Source: Gnetum montanum
Lineage: Eukaryota > Streptophyta > Gnetopsida > Gnetales > Gnetaceae
Direction: 5' to 3'
Assembly (NCBI GenBank): GCA_015680685.1
Contig: MNCI01011152.1
Location: 120,653 to 178,420, forward strand
DNA: 57,768 nucleotides
Made by a program: the position numbers and the translations under genes. Shown piece after piece: positions 11,100-22,613 of this stretch (the first letter of the stretch is position 1; every line of letters starts with the position of its first letter). The notes under the pieces are model-generated. The model searched no databases, was not told the DNA's origin, and saw only the letters and a program-made list of their open reading frames with translations.

Positions 11100-11920
11100 T
11101 GATGAGTCTTGATATCATATCCTCGATATTAGACCCCTGATATCATAGATGCTGAAGCGATATCAGACATGCGATGTTAGAACCTGTCTCATTTCCTATA
11201 AATAAGAGACAAGGGCACTTGGTTTGGTATTATTTTTTAGTCCCTTAGTTGAACTCTTGTAGTTTTTCCCTTCCATAGTTAGAATTATTTCTGAGCACCC
11301 ACAGTAGAAGTCATAAAGTACCGATCTTTATTTGAGCATTATGTACCTAAGCACACCTTGTGTCTAGAAATAAAGGCAAACTTTGTGATAAACTTTGCAA
11401 CATCCAAAATAGCCTAATTACTGCATTTAATGTTATTTACTGTTATTTGATGCTCTCATTAGTTAATCAATGTTATTTCTATTGAACTATTAATTATCAA
11501 CGAATTAGCACACTCAGCATGACCACTCTGAGCATACATGGGAACACTTGGTAACCTAGTAATGACTAGCGTTTGGTAATCCCAATAGTGTTACATTGGT
11601 TTAGGATGTGTCTAAAGAGTGGGAACGGATGCTGGTGTTAGGGTTAGTTAGAGAATAGTTAATTAGTTAATCAAATTAGTTGTTAAATTACCTCATTTCT
11701 CTCTTTTAAGCATCAAGAACATAAAACATAAAATAACAAAAATCACATACCTCGAGTTTACTTAACCATACAATTGATCCTTACAAGTAAGCTTGGGAAG
11801 ACAACGATTGCATAACTCATCATCCTTGTTTTGTGTAGGTGCATAAGCACTTAATCCTCAGATTGCGCGTGAATGCTCATATTCGTATGGTTGGGCATAG
11901 GGGTACCTCGTTGCTCATCA
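11100..11920 (+). mobile_element. Element B 3' LTR
   Basis: An 821-bp LTR beginning TGATGAGTCTT and ending GTTGCTCATCA, with terminal TG...CA. U3 holds several GATATC/CGATAT words (11100-11180), a TATA box CCTATAAATAAG (about 11196-11207), the family block ATTAGAATTATTTCTGAGC, and the U5 tail CATAGGGGTACCTCG. It belongs to the same LTR family as C and F. The next base right begins the integrase of element F on the minus strand, so the insertion lies inside F. Confidence 0.8.
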
Positions 11921-12190
11921 GCTTTCTTCTAGAATGCACCATCTTATTAGTCCATCAACATATATCTTGTAAATATTTCAATTAATTTTCATATATCCTT
12001 TAACTCTATGAAGGAACTCAATAGGAAGCTCTTGTATAGTGAGGTAAGTCATGTAATTAGTAATCCATGACTTTTCTATTGAATTAATAGCCATTGTTAT
12101 CTTTGTAAACAAATTTTCATTGGAAAATTACTTTGATATTGATTTATCTTTTTCCTATGATTTCCATCTTAGTCTTGACAAATGATGAAT
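11921..12190 (-). pseudogene. Element F: start of integrase, cut by element B
   Basis: Minus strand, the linker between RNase H and integrase and the first residues of integrase. Readable: MTYLTIQELP, FLHRVKGYMKIN and YKIYVDGLIRWCILE, aligning with LTYLLTQEMP, FLHHVKCFMEIN and YKVCANCPVRWYVTNADQ of element C. It stops at about 11921, where the LTR of element B abuts it: the family sequence GCTGAT at this point coincides with the end of that LTR. The zinc domain, core and 3' LTR of F must lie left of the window or be deleted. Confidence 0.65.
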
Positions 12191-12560
12191 GGACGCAACA
12201 TTTTTAATTCCTTTCTTATCTATTATTGTGATGTCAAACTCTTGTAGTATCACAAGACATCATATCACCCTTGGAATAACTGCTAGTTTCCTTGTGGACA
12301 TAAATAGAATACGCTAGCACATAATGTCTTAATTTTTTAAGTGCATACACCACAACCATAAGCCCATTTTCTGTAATGATGTACTTAAGTTGTGCTCCAG
12401 TGATGCTTTGAATAGAACAGTGTATGTAATATGGTCTCTTCTAATCATCAAGCTAAGTAAGTACTACACCCAGTGTGTAGTTTGAAGCATCTATCATAAT
12501 GTGGAAGGGCTTAGATCAATCCAGAGCTAGAAGGATTGGTGTTTCAATTAGATTCTATTT
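12191..12560 (-). pseudogene. Element F: RNase H, degenerate
   Basis: RNase H of the gypsy polyprotein on the minus strand. Readable: KPFHIMIDASNYTLGVVL, YYIHCSIQSITGAQLKYIIT, ENGLMVVVYALKKLRHYVLA. The catalytic Asp in MIDAS is present; the Glu of the EKEL motif appears as ENGL. The following DHSA region is lost in frameshifts. Confidence 0.7.
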
Positions 12561-13600
12561 TAATGTCTTGAATTCCTTCTCACATTGTTCTGTCCATTGG
12601 AACAATGCATCTTTCTTTGTAAACTCTACGAGTAGCTTTGCTATCATTGAAAAATTTTCAATGAATCTTCTATAATATCCTATATAACCAAGGAATGATT
12701 TGACATCCTTAACAATTTGTGGCCTCTGGGTAATGTTTTGAATGACTATTATTTTATTTGGATTCATCTCTATTCTTTTTTGAAATACCTTATGTCCCAA
12801 AACAATACCATCTTGGATCATTAAATGGATCTCTTGCCAATTGAGCTTGAGATTAGTTTCAACACATCTCTTCAAAACTTGCTCTAATTGGTCCAATGCA
12901 TGCTTGAATCTAGCCCATATGTGAAGAAATCATCCATGAATACTTCCACTCCATTGTTAATTTATTTTTGGAAGATGCTTAATGCAAGTCTTTAGAAGGT
13001 AGTAGGAGCATTACACAAGCCAAAAGGCATCTACTTGTAGACAAATGTCCCCCATGGATTGGTGAATGTAGTATTCCCTTGATCTTTTGGTACAATGAAA
13101 GTTTGGTTATACTCATTGTACCCATCAAGGAAACTATAGTACTAATGTCCTGAAATAGTATCAAGGACATGGTCAACAAATGATAAAGGAAAATGATCCT
13201 TGAATGTTGTTGAATTCAACAATTGCAAGTCGATGCAGACCCTCCACTTGTCATCTTTCTTTTGGATAATGACTAAGGGACTGATCCATTTACTATCTGC
13301 TATTAGGTAGATGAACCCTAATTTAAAAAGTTTTTCTAGTTCTTATTTGACTCTTTCTTTGAGTTTAGGATTTAATCTTCTTTAAGGATGATGGTGAAAT
13401 TTGATAGTTGGATCTATATAGATTCAATGTTAGCATATACAAGGATCTATTTTTATTATTTCATCATAGGACCATGCGAATACTATTTTTCATTTATTCA
13501 CTAGTTTTAATAATCTTCTCTTCTAATCTTTATCAAGATTGACATTTATAATTATTGATTTCTTGTCATTCAGAACGACATATTCTAGTACATTTAGTGG
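12555..13600 (-). pseudogene. Element F: reverse transcriptase, degenerate
   Basis: Ty3/gypsy reverse transcriptase on the minus strand, among the better preserved copies here. From the N-terminus (plus 13600) to the C-terminus (plus 12555): LEYVVLNDKKSIIINVNL, FAWSYDEI, RRLNPKLKERVK, GFIYLIADSKWISPLVII, KKDDKWRVCID, HFPLSFVDHVLD, YYSFLDGYNEYNQ, MPFGLCNAPTTF and the active site EVFMDDFFT (FMDD at 12929-12940). A clean frame from 12896 to 12555 continues into the connection region (KDVKSFLGYIGYYRRFIEN). A few stops remain. It precedes RNase H in the same element. Confidence 0.8.
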
Positions 13601-14330
13601 GGCTTTTAGTTTAAAGGATTCTTGTTCATACTTGTCTGGAATTTCCAACTATCCCCATTCAATGTCTTCTTCTAGATGTGATTGTACATAGGGATGTTTC
13701 TTTCTTAACTATTCTAACTCATCAGTCTCTTCAACATAGGCACTTATAATTTGATTAGATAGTTCCATGTACATTTTGAACTCAACTTCTTATTTAGAAA
13801 TCAACCACTAGGTACATACATATATCTTCTATACATTGATTACATGCTGGATTGGTTCCTTATTTTATAGCCAAGATTTTTTGCACACAATTATACCTGT
13901 GATCATTGTATGCAATAAATAGAACTCAACAACTCTATATGATTTCAGCTTCATCTTCCTTGAAGATTTTCAAGGAAAAATCTCTAATTCCTAACTTAGC
14001 ATCCACAATTCTAAGCCATTCTCTCCTCATAATTATAGGAAATTCCCCTTTGTTTTTCCCCACATGTAGAACTAAGAAATCAACAAGATAAGATCAGTCA
14101 CTTATAGTGGTGATGACATCATCTACCTGTCCAAGTGGAACAGTGATTGACCGATTTGCAAGCTCTAATAAAATGTTACTTTTCTTTAGTGGAGGAAGAT
14201 TCTAGGATTTGTACATATCTTGTGAAATCAAGTTTACTCTTGACCCAAAATCTAGTAGAGCTTTGTATGGTTTATGATGTGCTATTTGGAGATAGACTAA
14301 GGGACTTCTAGAATCTGTTCTCTTTTTAGA
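13601..14330 (-). pseudogene. Element F: aspartic protease and linker, degenerate
   Basis: Retropepsin-type protease that would cut the polyprotein. Minus-strand peptide: KPYKALLDFGSRVNLISQDM (about 14210-14270), then LPPLKKSNILLELANRSITV, PLGQVDDVITTI, SYLVDFLVLHVG and GEFPIIM. The catalytic DSG triplet is DFG here, so it is inactive even apart from stops. 13601-13990 is the linker to RT with little recognisable structure. Confidence 0.7.
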
Positions 14331-14990
14331 AAGTGCTCTTGCCTTGATCCAGTGTGTGATAGTTTGAGTGAGCATGACAGTGGTCAAATTTAGATCTATA
14401 GAATATGGAAGCTTAGTTTTCCCTTGAGGAGTACGTGTAGATGGGGTTAATGTAGGTAAAGTTACCATCCTTTGATCCTTTTCTAAACTTGTTCTAAAAA
14501 AATGGATGTTTCCTAGATCTAAGTTCATTCATCATCACATCCTTTTGTGTATTAACTACCCTAGTAGCATTCTTTTGTTGTGGTTTTATTGGTAGTTCTC
14601 CTTGCATAATTGGTAGCAACACTGGTGGTAGAAAGTTAAGAGGTTGAATTGATGAACTAGCTATTGGCTATTGTGCATAAGGATTAGGATTCATTCACAA
14701 AGGATTGGATCTATGGTATTTTGATGGATAGTAGTGAGAGGAAGTATGGACTAAAGCATTCCAAGAGAGATTAGATGTTGAACATAATATTCATAAGGAT
14801 CTGGTTTTCTATATGGATATTGCTGCCTTGGTGATGGCATCCCACATACTTGTGGTTGTTGCTACTGCTACTAATATTGATCTTGTGGTTGAGGATAGGC
14901 TCCACTTGGATAGTATGATGGTTGAAATGGTTGTCTGAGGTTACCTTGTAGGTAAGGTAATCATTTTATCATTTTCTTTTTAAAAAATCT
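14331..14990 (-). pseudogene. Element F: gag-protease linker
   Basis: Minus-strand Gln/Pro/Tyr-rich linker, like 24530-25200 in C and 1-300 in A. Recognisable: DPYEYYVQH (about 14785), LPPVLLPIMQGELP (about 14600) and KNATRVVNTQKD (about 14560), the last matching CNATRVVNLYS in C. No catalytic motif. Confidence 0.6.
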
Positions 14991-16870
14991 TGGATTAAGT
15001 GTGTATGCCCCAAACTCTTGCAAGTGAACCATAATAGGGCAACATACCTTAGGATGTTCATATTGGCATACATTGCATCCTTCTTCATCTTCCAAATTGG
15101 AGTTTGTAAATTCCTCAACTATAGCAATTTTTTCTTTATGTTTGTAATTCTCTCATTCGTTACTCTTTTTTTTCTTCTTTTCTTTATTCTTTTTTATAGC
15201 TTGTTTGGTCCTTTCCTCTACTATCTTGAGTGCAGTAGTGAATTTTCCATCCACTAAGTTCCATATTTTCTCTACCTTTATCACAATGTCATTGACCAAT
15301 TTCTATATGGATAGAGTCTTCTTTTGAATGACATCCTCCAAAGTTTCATCTTCTTGTCTATCGCACATTCTAACATTTCTTTTCCTTATTGTAGGATCTC
15401 AGTTGTACTCTTTTGTTGATTCCATTTTCTTTAATTCTCCTTCTTTTTGGTCACCTAGTCTATCAGTATTTGAATTTAATGGACTATCATGTCTAATAAT
15501 TTTCCTTGGGCATACATGCCAAGGGTTTCTCTAGTCTTGTTCCTTAATCCATTAGTAATATGCCTTTGTTGTTTCCTTTGAGAAAATCTATGGCCTAGGC
15601 ATCTATGTAATAATGAATAGTACCTATCCATTCTTGCATCAAAGGATTCATGTATTCCTTTCTTCCATCCTTGGATTTTTTTTCTTACATTGGACATTCT
15701 TGAATAGGTTTAATATTTATCATTAAAGAGCTCTAGCATGGTACTCCACCTTTGGATTGATTCTAGTTCTAAGGATTGGTACTAGCTCTCTACTTCCTTG
15801 ATGAGTGTTCTAGAAAATAACTTTATCTTCTGCTAATCACTCTATGTGTTTTGAAGGACACAGGCATTGTGGAATGCTTGAAGATGATGCTATGGATTTT
15901 CATTATATCCGCCTTAAATTTGGAAATGCTATTCATGTTTAGTCACTTGATGTAACTATCACTTACATGCTTGGTAGGAATACACACTACTTCTCTAATG
16001 TTAATCATACTACAAATAGTTAATTGGAGTTCTTCATGATCTTCAGGTTTGTAGGCTTTTTTGTAGTTGTGACCCCTTCATTTCTCATAGTATCATTCTC
16101 TCTCTTCATGCCTAATCCTCTCTTCTTTGTTCATAGTTTTATTCTTCATCATCATGATACCTTCTTCGATATTCATGTCTCTCATGATCTCTTCGTCTTT
16201 CCCTATCATAGCCTCTTAGTCTTCATTTCAATTTATTAGATTCCACTAATGATCGTGAGGATGATAAGAAAGCATTTAGAGAATGGTGTTGACTGGTTCT
16301 CCTTTTGTGACTCCATGATTCATTCTTTTTTAGTTCCACAAAAGCTTTAGACCTTTAGCTTTGCCTAGGTTTGGAGTCTTTTTCATCTCCTAGGTGTTCT
16401 CACAAGGACCAAATGCAATTGTATTTTGACAAGTTCCTCTAAATGAATTATAGGTTTCTTTGAATGGAATTCATGAGTTTGGTTGAGTTTTTTCATTAGG
16501 AATGTATCATCATTTATTTCTTCTAGGACAACATTATGGATTATTTTCTTTCCTTTATTGTTCTCATGTCTTGTCTACATGGTAGCATCCCTTCTTACTT
16601 GTGCTTTTGTAGGTTGATATGACCTATTCATGCATGTAGTAACATGGAATATCCTTCTTGTTCATGACCAAGGTTCAACCTTGTTAAGATTGCTTACAAC
16701 ATTGATGGTGTTGAATGTTCAAAGGGTAAAATAATATTGCCCTGCAAGTCTCTCAACCTTAGCTATTCATCCTGGTGAAAGATAAAGATGAAATTAGGAT
16801 AGTATGGATTTGCATGAACATATGAAATTTTGGTTTGCATTTACACACTTCAATCTTCTTCATTATATTC
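14991..16870 (-). pseudogene. Element F: gag (capsid and N-terminus), degenerate
   Basis: Structural gag protein on the minus strand. The capsid part lies at about 15300-15900; a clean stretch (15697-15476) reads RKKIQGWKKGIHESFDARMD, RYYSLLHRC, GLRNKTRETLGMYAQGKL, matching the retrotransposon gag domain at 23810-24010 of C. The middle (about 16020-16260) encodes a charged RERR/HERHEYRRR-type stretch comparable to the Arg/Asp-rich part of C and D. The N-terminus lies near 16700-16870 (LQGNIILPFEHSTPSML, matching EGNIVLLPKQYVPTML in C). Numerous stops. Confidence 0.65.
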
Positions 16871-17039
16871 CTTGTCATGAATCTTATAAGTTTCTTTGGT
16901 AGGTGAAGATTTTTTGTAAGTGTGTGTGGTAAAATAATTAATCCAAGTACAAAAGGTAAACTTTGTGATTTTTAATACAACAAACTCTATGAAATTAACT
17001 ACTAAGAAAACATTGACACATCCTCGATAACGAGGCCAA
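16871..17039 (-). promoter_or_regulatory. Element F leader and tRNA-Asp-type primer binding site
   Basis: On the minus strand the LTR end CATCA is followed by T and TGGCCTCGTTATCGAGGA (plus 17038-17021). The complement of plant tRNA-Asp 3' end is TGGCGCCGTTGCCGGGGA: 13 of 18 match, and two CpGs are retained. The leader to gag is short. Confidence 0.65.
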
Positions 17040-17898
17040 TGATGAGTAGCTGGGTATTTCAACATGCCACCATACAAGTCACAAGTGCATGCATGCGACC
17101 AAGTCATAATTTGTGGATGGAAAATGTAAGTATGCTACAAGTTGATAATTAATTTGTGATCATTGTATTCTTACTACAAGTTAGTGAAGTGCAAGTGTAT
17201 ATATATTGATGTTATGGACTTCATTTAGTCCTAAGTGAAAACATAATGAATGTAAGAGTAAAATCTAAAACTAGGCAATAACTAAAATATAAATCTATTC
17301 TATCTTATAGTGATGAGCAGCCATTCTTGGCATATCATACATGTCTTAAACTTATGCAACCATCATTGGATTACCCAGTGTTATGCTACTAGGAAAACCA
17401 AGTAATAATACTACTGGAATGACTAAATGATTACACTTATATGCTCAAAACTAGTCGTACTTATTTTGCCATACTAATGAACATGAAAAAGTAAAGTACT
17501 TAAGAAATGGAAAGGATTAAACTAAAGTAAGCATAAAAATTAAACTAAGTAAAGAAAATGACTAAGCAAAAAATAAAGAACTAAGTGTAATGCTACAATG
17601 GTGGCAAATAATCTCAATATTTATTTCCATTCATAAACTATGCCCAAGTACAATCCACTCGAATAAAGATTCCATTTAACTATTCAACACCACATTGCAA
17701 GCATTTGCTCAATCACTAAGTGTAAACTACAAAAACAAACTACATGAGTTTTTCTAATACTATAATAAATGTTACTCTATTTGACGTGATTAAGTATTGG
17801 TATTTATAGGAGTGGACATGGCCCTCTACATCACATCAATGATGATATTTGCAGGGCTACAATGTCATAGATATGATATCATAGATGCGATATTGTAA
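17040..17898 (-). mobile_element. Element F 5' LTR
   Basis: Minus-strand LTR ending AGCTACTCATCA (plus 17040). It has the TATA box TCCTATAAATACC (plus about 17800-17812), U3 words ATATCGCATC and GATATCATATC like B, and internal blocks shared with other LTRs (CTTGGTTTTCCTAGTAGCATAACACT region). The outer end at about 17898 is approximate because the TG terminus is mutated (TTACAATATC where TGATGAATC is expected). Confidence 0.65.
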
Positions 17899-18575
17899 CT
17901 CTTTAAAAATAGATTTTATTAATGAGGATGAGGATAAAGAGCTAGGAGAGTTATGCTAACTTTCTCTCTTCATTTGGTCCCTTTGTTATTTTCAAGATTG
18001 TTTGTTGAGGGACTTTGGCTTTAAAGTTCCCCTAATTCTAGGTCTAGCTCATTCCTTATCTTAGTTACTTGCCAAGGTTGAATGCAACCATTAATGGATT
18101 ATGTTATATCCATTAAAGAAAGGAGGATCTCAACATTAAGATCTTCCTCATTGTTCTCCTTCTCCAACTACAATGTTAGTTGTATTAAGAACCCTTTGCC
18201 TTTAGAAGCTTCATTACAAGGCTTCATGAATTCATCCTTTTAGAGTTGGACCTATATTGATTAATAGTTCCTAGAGATATGATCTATCACTTGATAATCC
18301 AAGGTTGGTGCTTTAAGCCCCAACTTTATTAGTAATAACATGAACATTGATGGGATCAAATGATTAGGTGGTAATACTATGTTGCCTTCCAAGTCTTTCC
18401 ATTATCGTTATTTATCCTGATCAAGGATGAAGGTGAAGTTCAAATAGTACTGATCTGGGTGTGGATAAAAAACTTTAATCTACTAGGATATATCCTTCAC
18501 ATTCTTCATTGTCCTATCATGAAATCTTGTAGAATCATCCACACATGAGGAATCAATCCTATGAAAAGAAGACAT
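17899..18575 (-). pseudogene. Element G: gag N-terminus, interrupted by element F
   Basis: Start of gag on the minus strand. The ATG is kept (plus 18573-18575) in the context AAGATGTCTTCTTTTC, matching AAAATGTCTTCTTCTC of element C at 22614. Readable: MSSFHRIDSS, YPHPDQYYLNFTFILDQD and LEGNIVLPPNHLIPSMFM, aligned with YAHPNEYVSNFTFILH and IEGNIVLLPKQYVPTML of C. The frame decays and ends where the LTR of F begins (about 17898). The rest of G would lie beyond F. Confidence 0.6.
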
Positions 18576-18680
18576 CTTTTCAATTTCTTTAAGTATGCCT
18601 TAAACAAAATATTATTATTTTTTATATTGTACATTATTATAGAGCTACAAATATCTTTATTTAATTTAGTTATCTAAAAC

Positions 18681-18774
18681 ACTAGCACACAAGTCCCCAG
18701 AAAAAATGCTAATTATAAGAGATAGAGACTAGCACACAAGTCCCCAGAAATAGTGCTAATTATAAGGGATAGAA
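18681..18774 (-). repeat. Element G: 47-bp tandem duplication of the primer binding site
   Basis: Two direct copies, 18681-18727 and 18728-18774, each starting ACTAGCACACAAGTCCCCAG. Each contains a decayed tRNA-Asp-type site on the minus strand: TAGCACTATTTCTGGGGA (plus 18758-18741) and TAGCATTTTTTCTGGGGA (plus 18711-18694). The proximal copy abuts the LTR. Confidence 0.7.
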
Positions 18775-19553
18775 AATATCCTACGTCCAACCATGTAGAT
18801 CATGTGTCTTCACACATAATCTAGTCAAATTCTATGAACTTAGGCTAGCATGATATTATAAATAACTAAGTGTAAGATTGTTGATTGTTATCTTTCCAAT
18901 TACAACTTATGTTGATTCAAGTGATTAAGTGTGATTGGGGTGTATGATGATTTTGTTATCATTTAAAATATTAAACTAATTAACTAAATGTAAAAAAGAA
19001 GTCTAAACTAGCCTAAACATTGAGTATCCATTCTCACTTTCCATTCACATCCTGAACTTATAATAATGTTGCTATATTACCAAGCGTTCACTATTAGGAT
19101 TACCAAATGTTAATATATTATGTTCAAAGTGGTTGTACTCAAGTGCTATTATAGAGAACATATTTAATTCCTAACTTGTGTAAAAGTAAAGGACATGTAA
19201 AGTAAAGAGACAAAAGTAGATTAAGTGTTAGTTTGAATGTTGCAATGGAGAAAATCAATCTCAATTTTATTATCGCCATGCATATATGTCCAAGTACATA
19301 GTGCATTTCAATAAAATTCCTTACAATTAATTCATTTTATATTGTGGGCACTCATATGAGAAAAATTCCAACTTTCATGGAATAAAACTATAAGATTTCA
19401 GCTATGCTACTAATCAAAAAGTATCATAAATGTGTTCAATGCACACATTTATATAGCCAAAAGACAAGATAACGTTAACTCATCATAGGATGCATTGATG
19501 AAGCTATGTTAATGCATACCCATCGACATAGCTAATGAACTCAAGTTTCATCA
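18760..19553 (-). mobile_element. Element G 5' LTR
   Basis: Minus-strand LTR with start TGATGAAACTTGAG (plus 19553) and decayed end near 18760. TATA box GCTATATAAATGTG (plus about 19448-19461). U3 has GATGGGTATGCATTAAC and CATCAATGCATCC words like D. The internal block near 19085 reads ACCAAGCGTTCACTATTAGG, as in the other LTRs. It lacks the GATATC words of B, C and F and groups with D and E by eye. Confidence 0.65.
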
Positions 19554-20381
19554 AAACTAAACCTAATAATGACAATAAGGTATTATTTAGAATGTTAGCC
19601 TTTAAGATAAATAAAATTGATATTGTAGAAATGACAAAAGTGTGATGGAACAATGACAAATAAAGCCTATAATCTATAGAAAGATATATTAACAAGTCAT
19701 ATCTTCTTGATAAAGATTCAATAAACCATTTGGTAAAATAAAATAAAAAGCTTTATAATCCTTCACATTCTCTATAGTGTTAAAGATATTAGCATTCTTA
19801 ATCTTTAGATCATTCCTCATTAAAAAATTATCTTTGATAAAAAATATTTTTGGCTTTAAAAAAAGTATTGGTATTACAACTTTTTATATCATACCTTTTA
19901 GATAAATTAGGTTATATAATAATTTTTTAAGAAGGAAGGAAAAGGTGATGAAACTATTTTTTTTTTATCAAAACCTAAAATAATTTGACACTAGGATTAT
20001 AGGTACATCCTAAGACACATAGTCGACCTAATATAGAAGAATAATTATACAATAATGCAATGATAATTTAAGTATGATTCTAACCTACAAGCTTTTACCT
20101 AACCAAATAATGAGCTAATCCATAACCATTTACCTAACAAGATAATGTACTAACCACCTGACCCAAGATGAACGATCAACATCACATAAGGTAACATGGC
20201 TAATTCTCTTGGTAGTTTGTTGATCTTGAGAATTTTTTATAGAGTTTTTGTAGTAGAATTGTTTTCAGTGAGGAATCCTTATCAAAATATATTACTTCAT
20301 GATACATATTACTACAGATTATTGGATTTGTTTGTCCAAATAAGGATTTTACACTAGTGATTTAGGCTATTATTTAATGTT
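19554..20381. other. AT-rich spacer, possibly LINE 5' end
   Basis: No gene or repeat recognised between the LTR of G and the first codons of LINE ORF1. It contains T and A runs. Part of it may be the LINE 5' UTR; no boundary is visible. Confidence 0.4.
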
Positions 20382-20870
20382 ATGAAATTAATGTTTTGCA
20401 TGCTTGCTATTTTTCTAAATCTTTTTTTTCTTGTTGAAATGGAAAATTCTAAAATGATTGCGAAATCATTGGACGATAAAGTTTTTATGGATCAAAATAA
20501 CACTTTTATTACTCAAGAATGGACAGTGGATTTTGATCCATATTCTTCTAATTATTCTAAAATTCCTTGTTGCATTAAAATACAAAATATTCCTATTATT
20601 TTTCAAAGTGTTGAAAATGAAATTATTTGTAGCATTATCATGCTCCTAAAGATAAAGTTAAAACAATTACTAGATGGTGTGTAGCACACATCATTTTATA
20701 GAAATTGATTTAAAATAGAATAAGATAGAATTAGAACTTAAGGATGGTAATTAGTGTTTTTCCCAGAAATTTACATATTATAATTTCTAACGATGTTGCA
20801 ACTATCATCATCATGAAGGTCATATTATTAGAATTTGTCCAATTCTTAATAAAAAGTAGTTTATGAACAA
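20382..20870 (+). pseudogene. LINE ORF1 (gag-like), degenerate
   Basis: ORF1 of a plant L1-type LINE, an RNA-binding chaperone. The frame at 20382-20684 contains WTVDFDPYSSNYSKIPCCIK, followed by IQNIPIIF, matching the plant LINE ORF1 pattern W..DFDP.....KIP.WI...N+P (DUF4283-like). After a frameshift, 20795-20845 reads as a zinc knuckle, CCNYHHHEGHIIRICP, with the central Cys replaced. EN sequence follows from about 21290, which gives the order ORF1-EN-RT. The open frame may be part chance, but the motif order supports it. Confidence 0.6.
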
Positions 20871-21279
20871 AAGAAACAACAATTTTTAAAACATTTAAAT
20901 ATGGTATTTTCCAACAAGCATAAATGAAATTTTCTTCAACCAGCTTTCAACCTTTTACTAATCCTTTTAATTCTAAAGGTTCTGATATATTTTTGATATC
21001 TAAAGAGAGTTCCTTTTTCAAAAAAAAAAAAGAAGAAATTTTCAATAGGGATTAGCAATGAAAATATTGATGTAGATGGATTTTACTTAGTGCAACATTA
21101 AAAAAAAAGAGGCCTACAATTATTTCTCTCAATGTAAAAACCTTAAAGGTATCTGATTCTTTTTTTACTTCTACTGTTATTTAAAATGTCTTTTTTTTAT
21201 CAAATAATTCTTTTTCACTTATTATTCACATGGATTATGTGACAAATGTTAAGCTTGAAAAATCAAGGATGGTGGCCTC
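20871..21279 (+). other. LINE inter-ORF region
   Basis: AT-rich decayed DNA between the ORF1 zinc knuckle and the endonuclease start, with A runs at 21020-21035 and 21100-21110. No domain recognised. Confidence 0.4.
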
Positions 21280-21599
21280 CTTCACTCATCTCAATGTTAG
21301 TTTTATCATGAAATGTTCAAGGCCTTTCTAATATGTCCTAAGTAAAGATTGCGAGTATCTTTCAAACTAACATTTATCTCTAAATTTTCTTTTCCTATAA
21401 AAAATTAAGATTTTAGCATATGATATTAGTTTTGTTGGTAAACGCATTTTAAAAAAAAAATTTCTTTGCTACTCATGAAGTCAATAAATGAAGTGTTACT
21501 ATTCTTGTTAATAAAAATTGAACTAAAAAAGTTTTAAATTCTAGCTTTGACAACCTTGGAAGAGTTATTTGGATTATTTGTCATAGTAAAAGGGGTGAC
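21280..21599 (+). pseudogene. LINE endonuclease, 5' part (interrupted by element C)
   Basis: Apurinic-like endonuclease that nicks target DNA in L1-type elements. 21303-21329 reads LSXNVQGLS, where X is TGA in place of the expected Trp codon (LSWN.RG motif). Further on the frame is broken but EN-like. The sequence stops at GGGGTGAC, where the 5' LTR of element C starts, and resumes at 31683 with ATGACTTTGG. Reading across the insertion restores a continuous frame of the form GDFGLCNIYA. Confidence 0.65.
21595..21599. repeat. Target-site duplication of element C, left copy
   Basis: GTGAC directly before the 5' LTR; the right copy at 31683-31687 is ATGAC. One transition separates them. Confidence 0.7.
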
Positions 21600-22455
21600 T
21601 AATGAATCATGTTTTAACTAGCTCTGATATTGGATACCCGATATTGAAGCCCAAGATGCGATGTCAAAAATCTGATATTGTGGAGTATATGTTGGCCTAT
21701 AAATATAGTGCTTGGGCTCACAATTAAGACATTTTTTTTAGATAGTTTTTTTTTATCAGTTTTTATCATAAATAGTGAAGCTGTTATAGTTTGTTTTGTC
21801 CAAAGTTAGAATATTTTCTAAGTGCCCATAGTAGGAGTCTGAGTGTGTACGGATTTTTGTTTGAACATTGATGTACTTGAGCACAGCAATGTGATGGGAA
21901 TAAAAATGAACCCTTCTGATCATCCTTGTAGCACTAAGAATAGATTAAATGTTTCCTTGATGTAATTAATATTCATGCACTTCATTTCAATGTGCTTTAA
22001 TTAAGCAATTAATTTCCAATTGTTAATGAGCACAAGCACGATCACCTCAAGCATACATGTAGCACTTGGTAACCCAAAAATGCTTAATGTTTGGTAGACC
22101 AACAGCACTATACGTGTTTAGGATGTGTACGGAAAGTGGGAATGGGTACTTGTGTTCGGCTAGCTAGGCAATAGAATAATTAGATATTAAATTCCTCTAC
22201 CTTCTATTCTTGTTGTAGGTGATTAAACTTACAAAACATAAAAATGATAAAAACCATGTGCCTCAATTATAATTAAACCATATCCTTAAGCTTCACAAGT
22301 GTAGTTGGGAAGACAATGAATGTTCTAAATGCCCATCTCACTTCCTAGAGAATTAGTGCACTAGAGAACTATAGGTCCACATAATTTAATTGGATCGCAC
22401 ATGAACTTCCCAATGATTCGTATGGATTGGCATAGGGGTACCTCATCACTCATCA
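21600..22455 (+). mobile_element. Element C 5' LTR
   Basis: An 856-bp LTR starting TAATGAATCATGTTTTAAC (first G mutated to A) and ending CATCACTCATCA. TATA box GCCTATAAATATAG (about 21695-21708). U3 has GATATT/CGATATT words. It aligns over its whole length with 30846-31682. A 14-bp segment around GGATACCCGATATT is absent from the 3' copy. Confidence 0.85.
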
Positions 22456-22456
22456 T

Positions 22457-22474
22457 TGGTGCTATTACTAGGGA
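22457..22474 (+). promoter_or_regulatory. Element C primer binding site, tRNA-Asp type
   Basis: TGGTGCTATTACTAGGGA begins one base after the LTR. It matches the tRNA-Asp complement TGGCGCCGTTGCCGGGGA at 12 of 18 positions. All six differences are C-to-T or G-to-A, and all three ancestral CpGs are gone. Confidence 0.75.
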
Positions 22475-22613
22475 CCTTTTGGTTATTTCATGTGCTATTT
22501 AGGACTTAGTAAAAATATTTAAATCATTGAAATGAACCTTAGAGTCATATCACATCTTAAGAATACTACAACAATTTTAGAAAGCACACTGCATTTTTAT
22601 TTTTCTAACTAAA

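Noticed and set aside
11100-11920. Solo LTR
   Set aside because: It is preceded by the polypurine tract, post-pol region and pol of element B in the correct order, so it is a 3' LTR.
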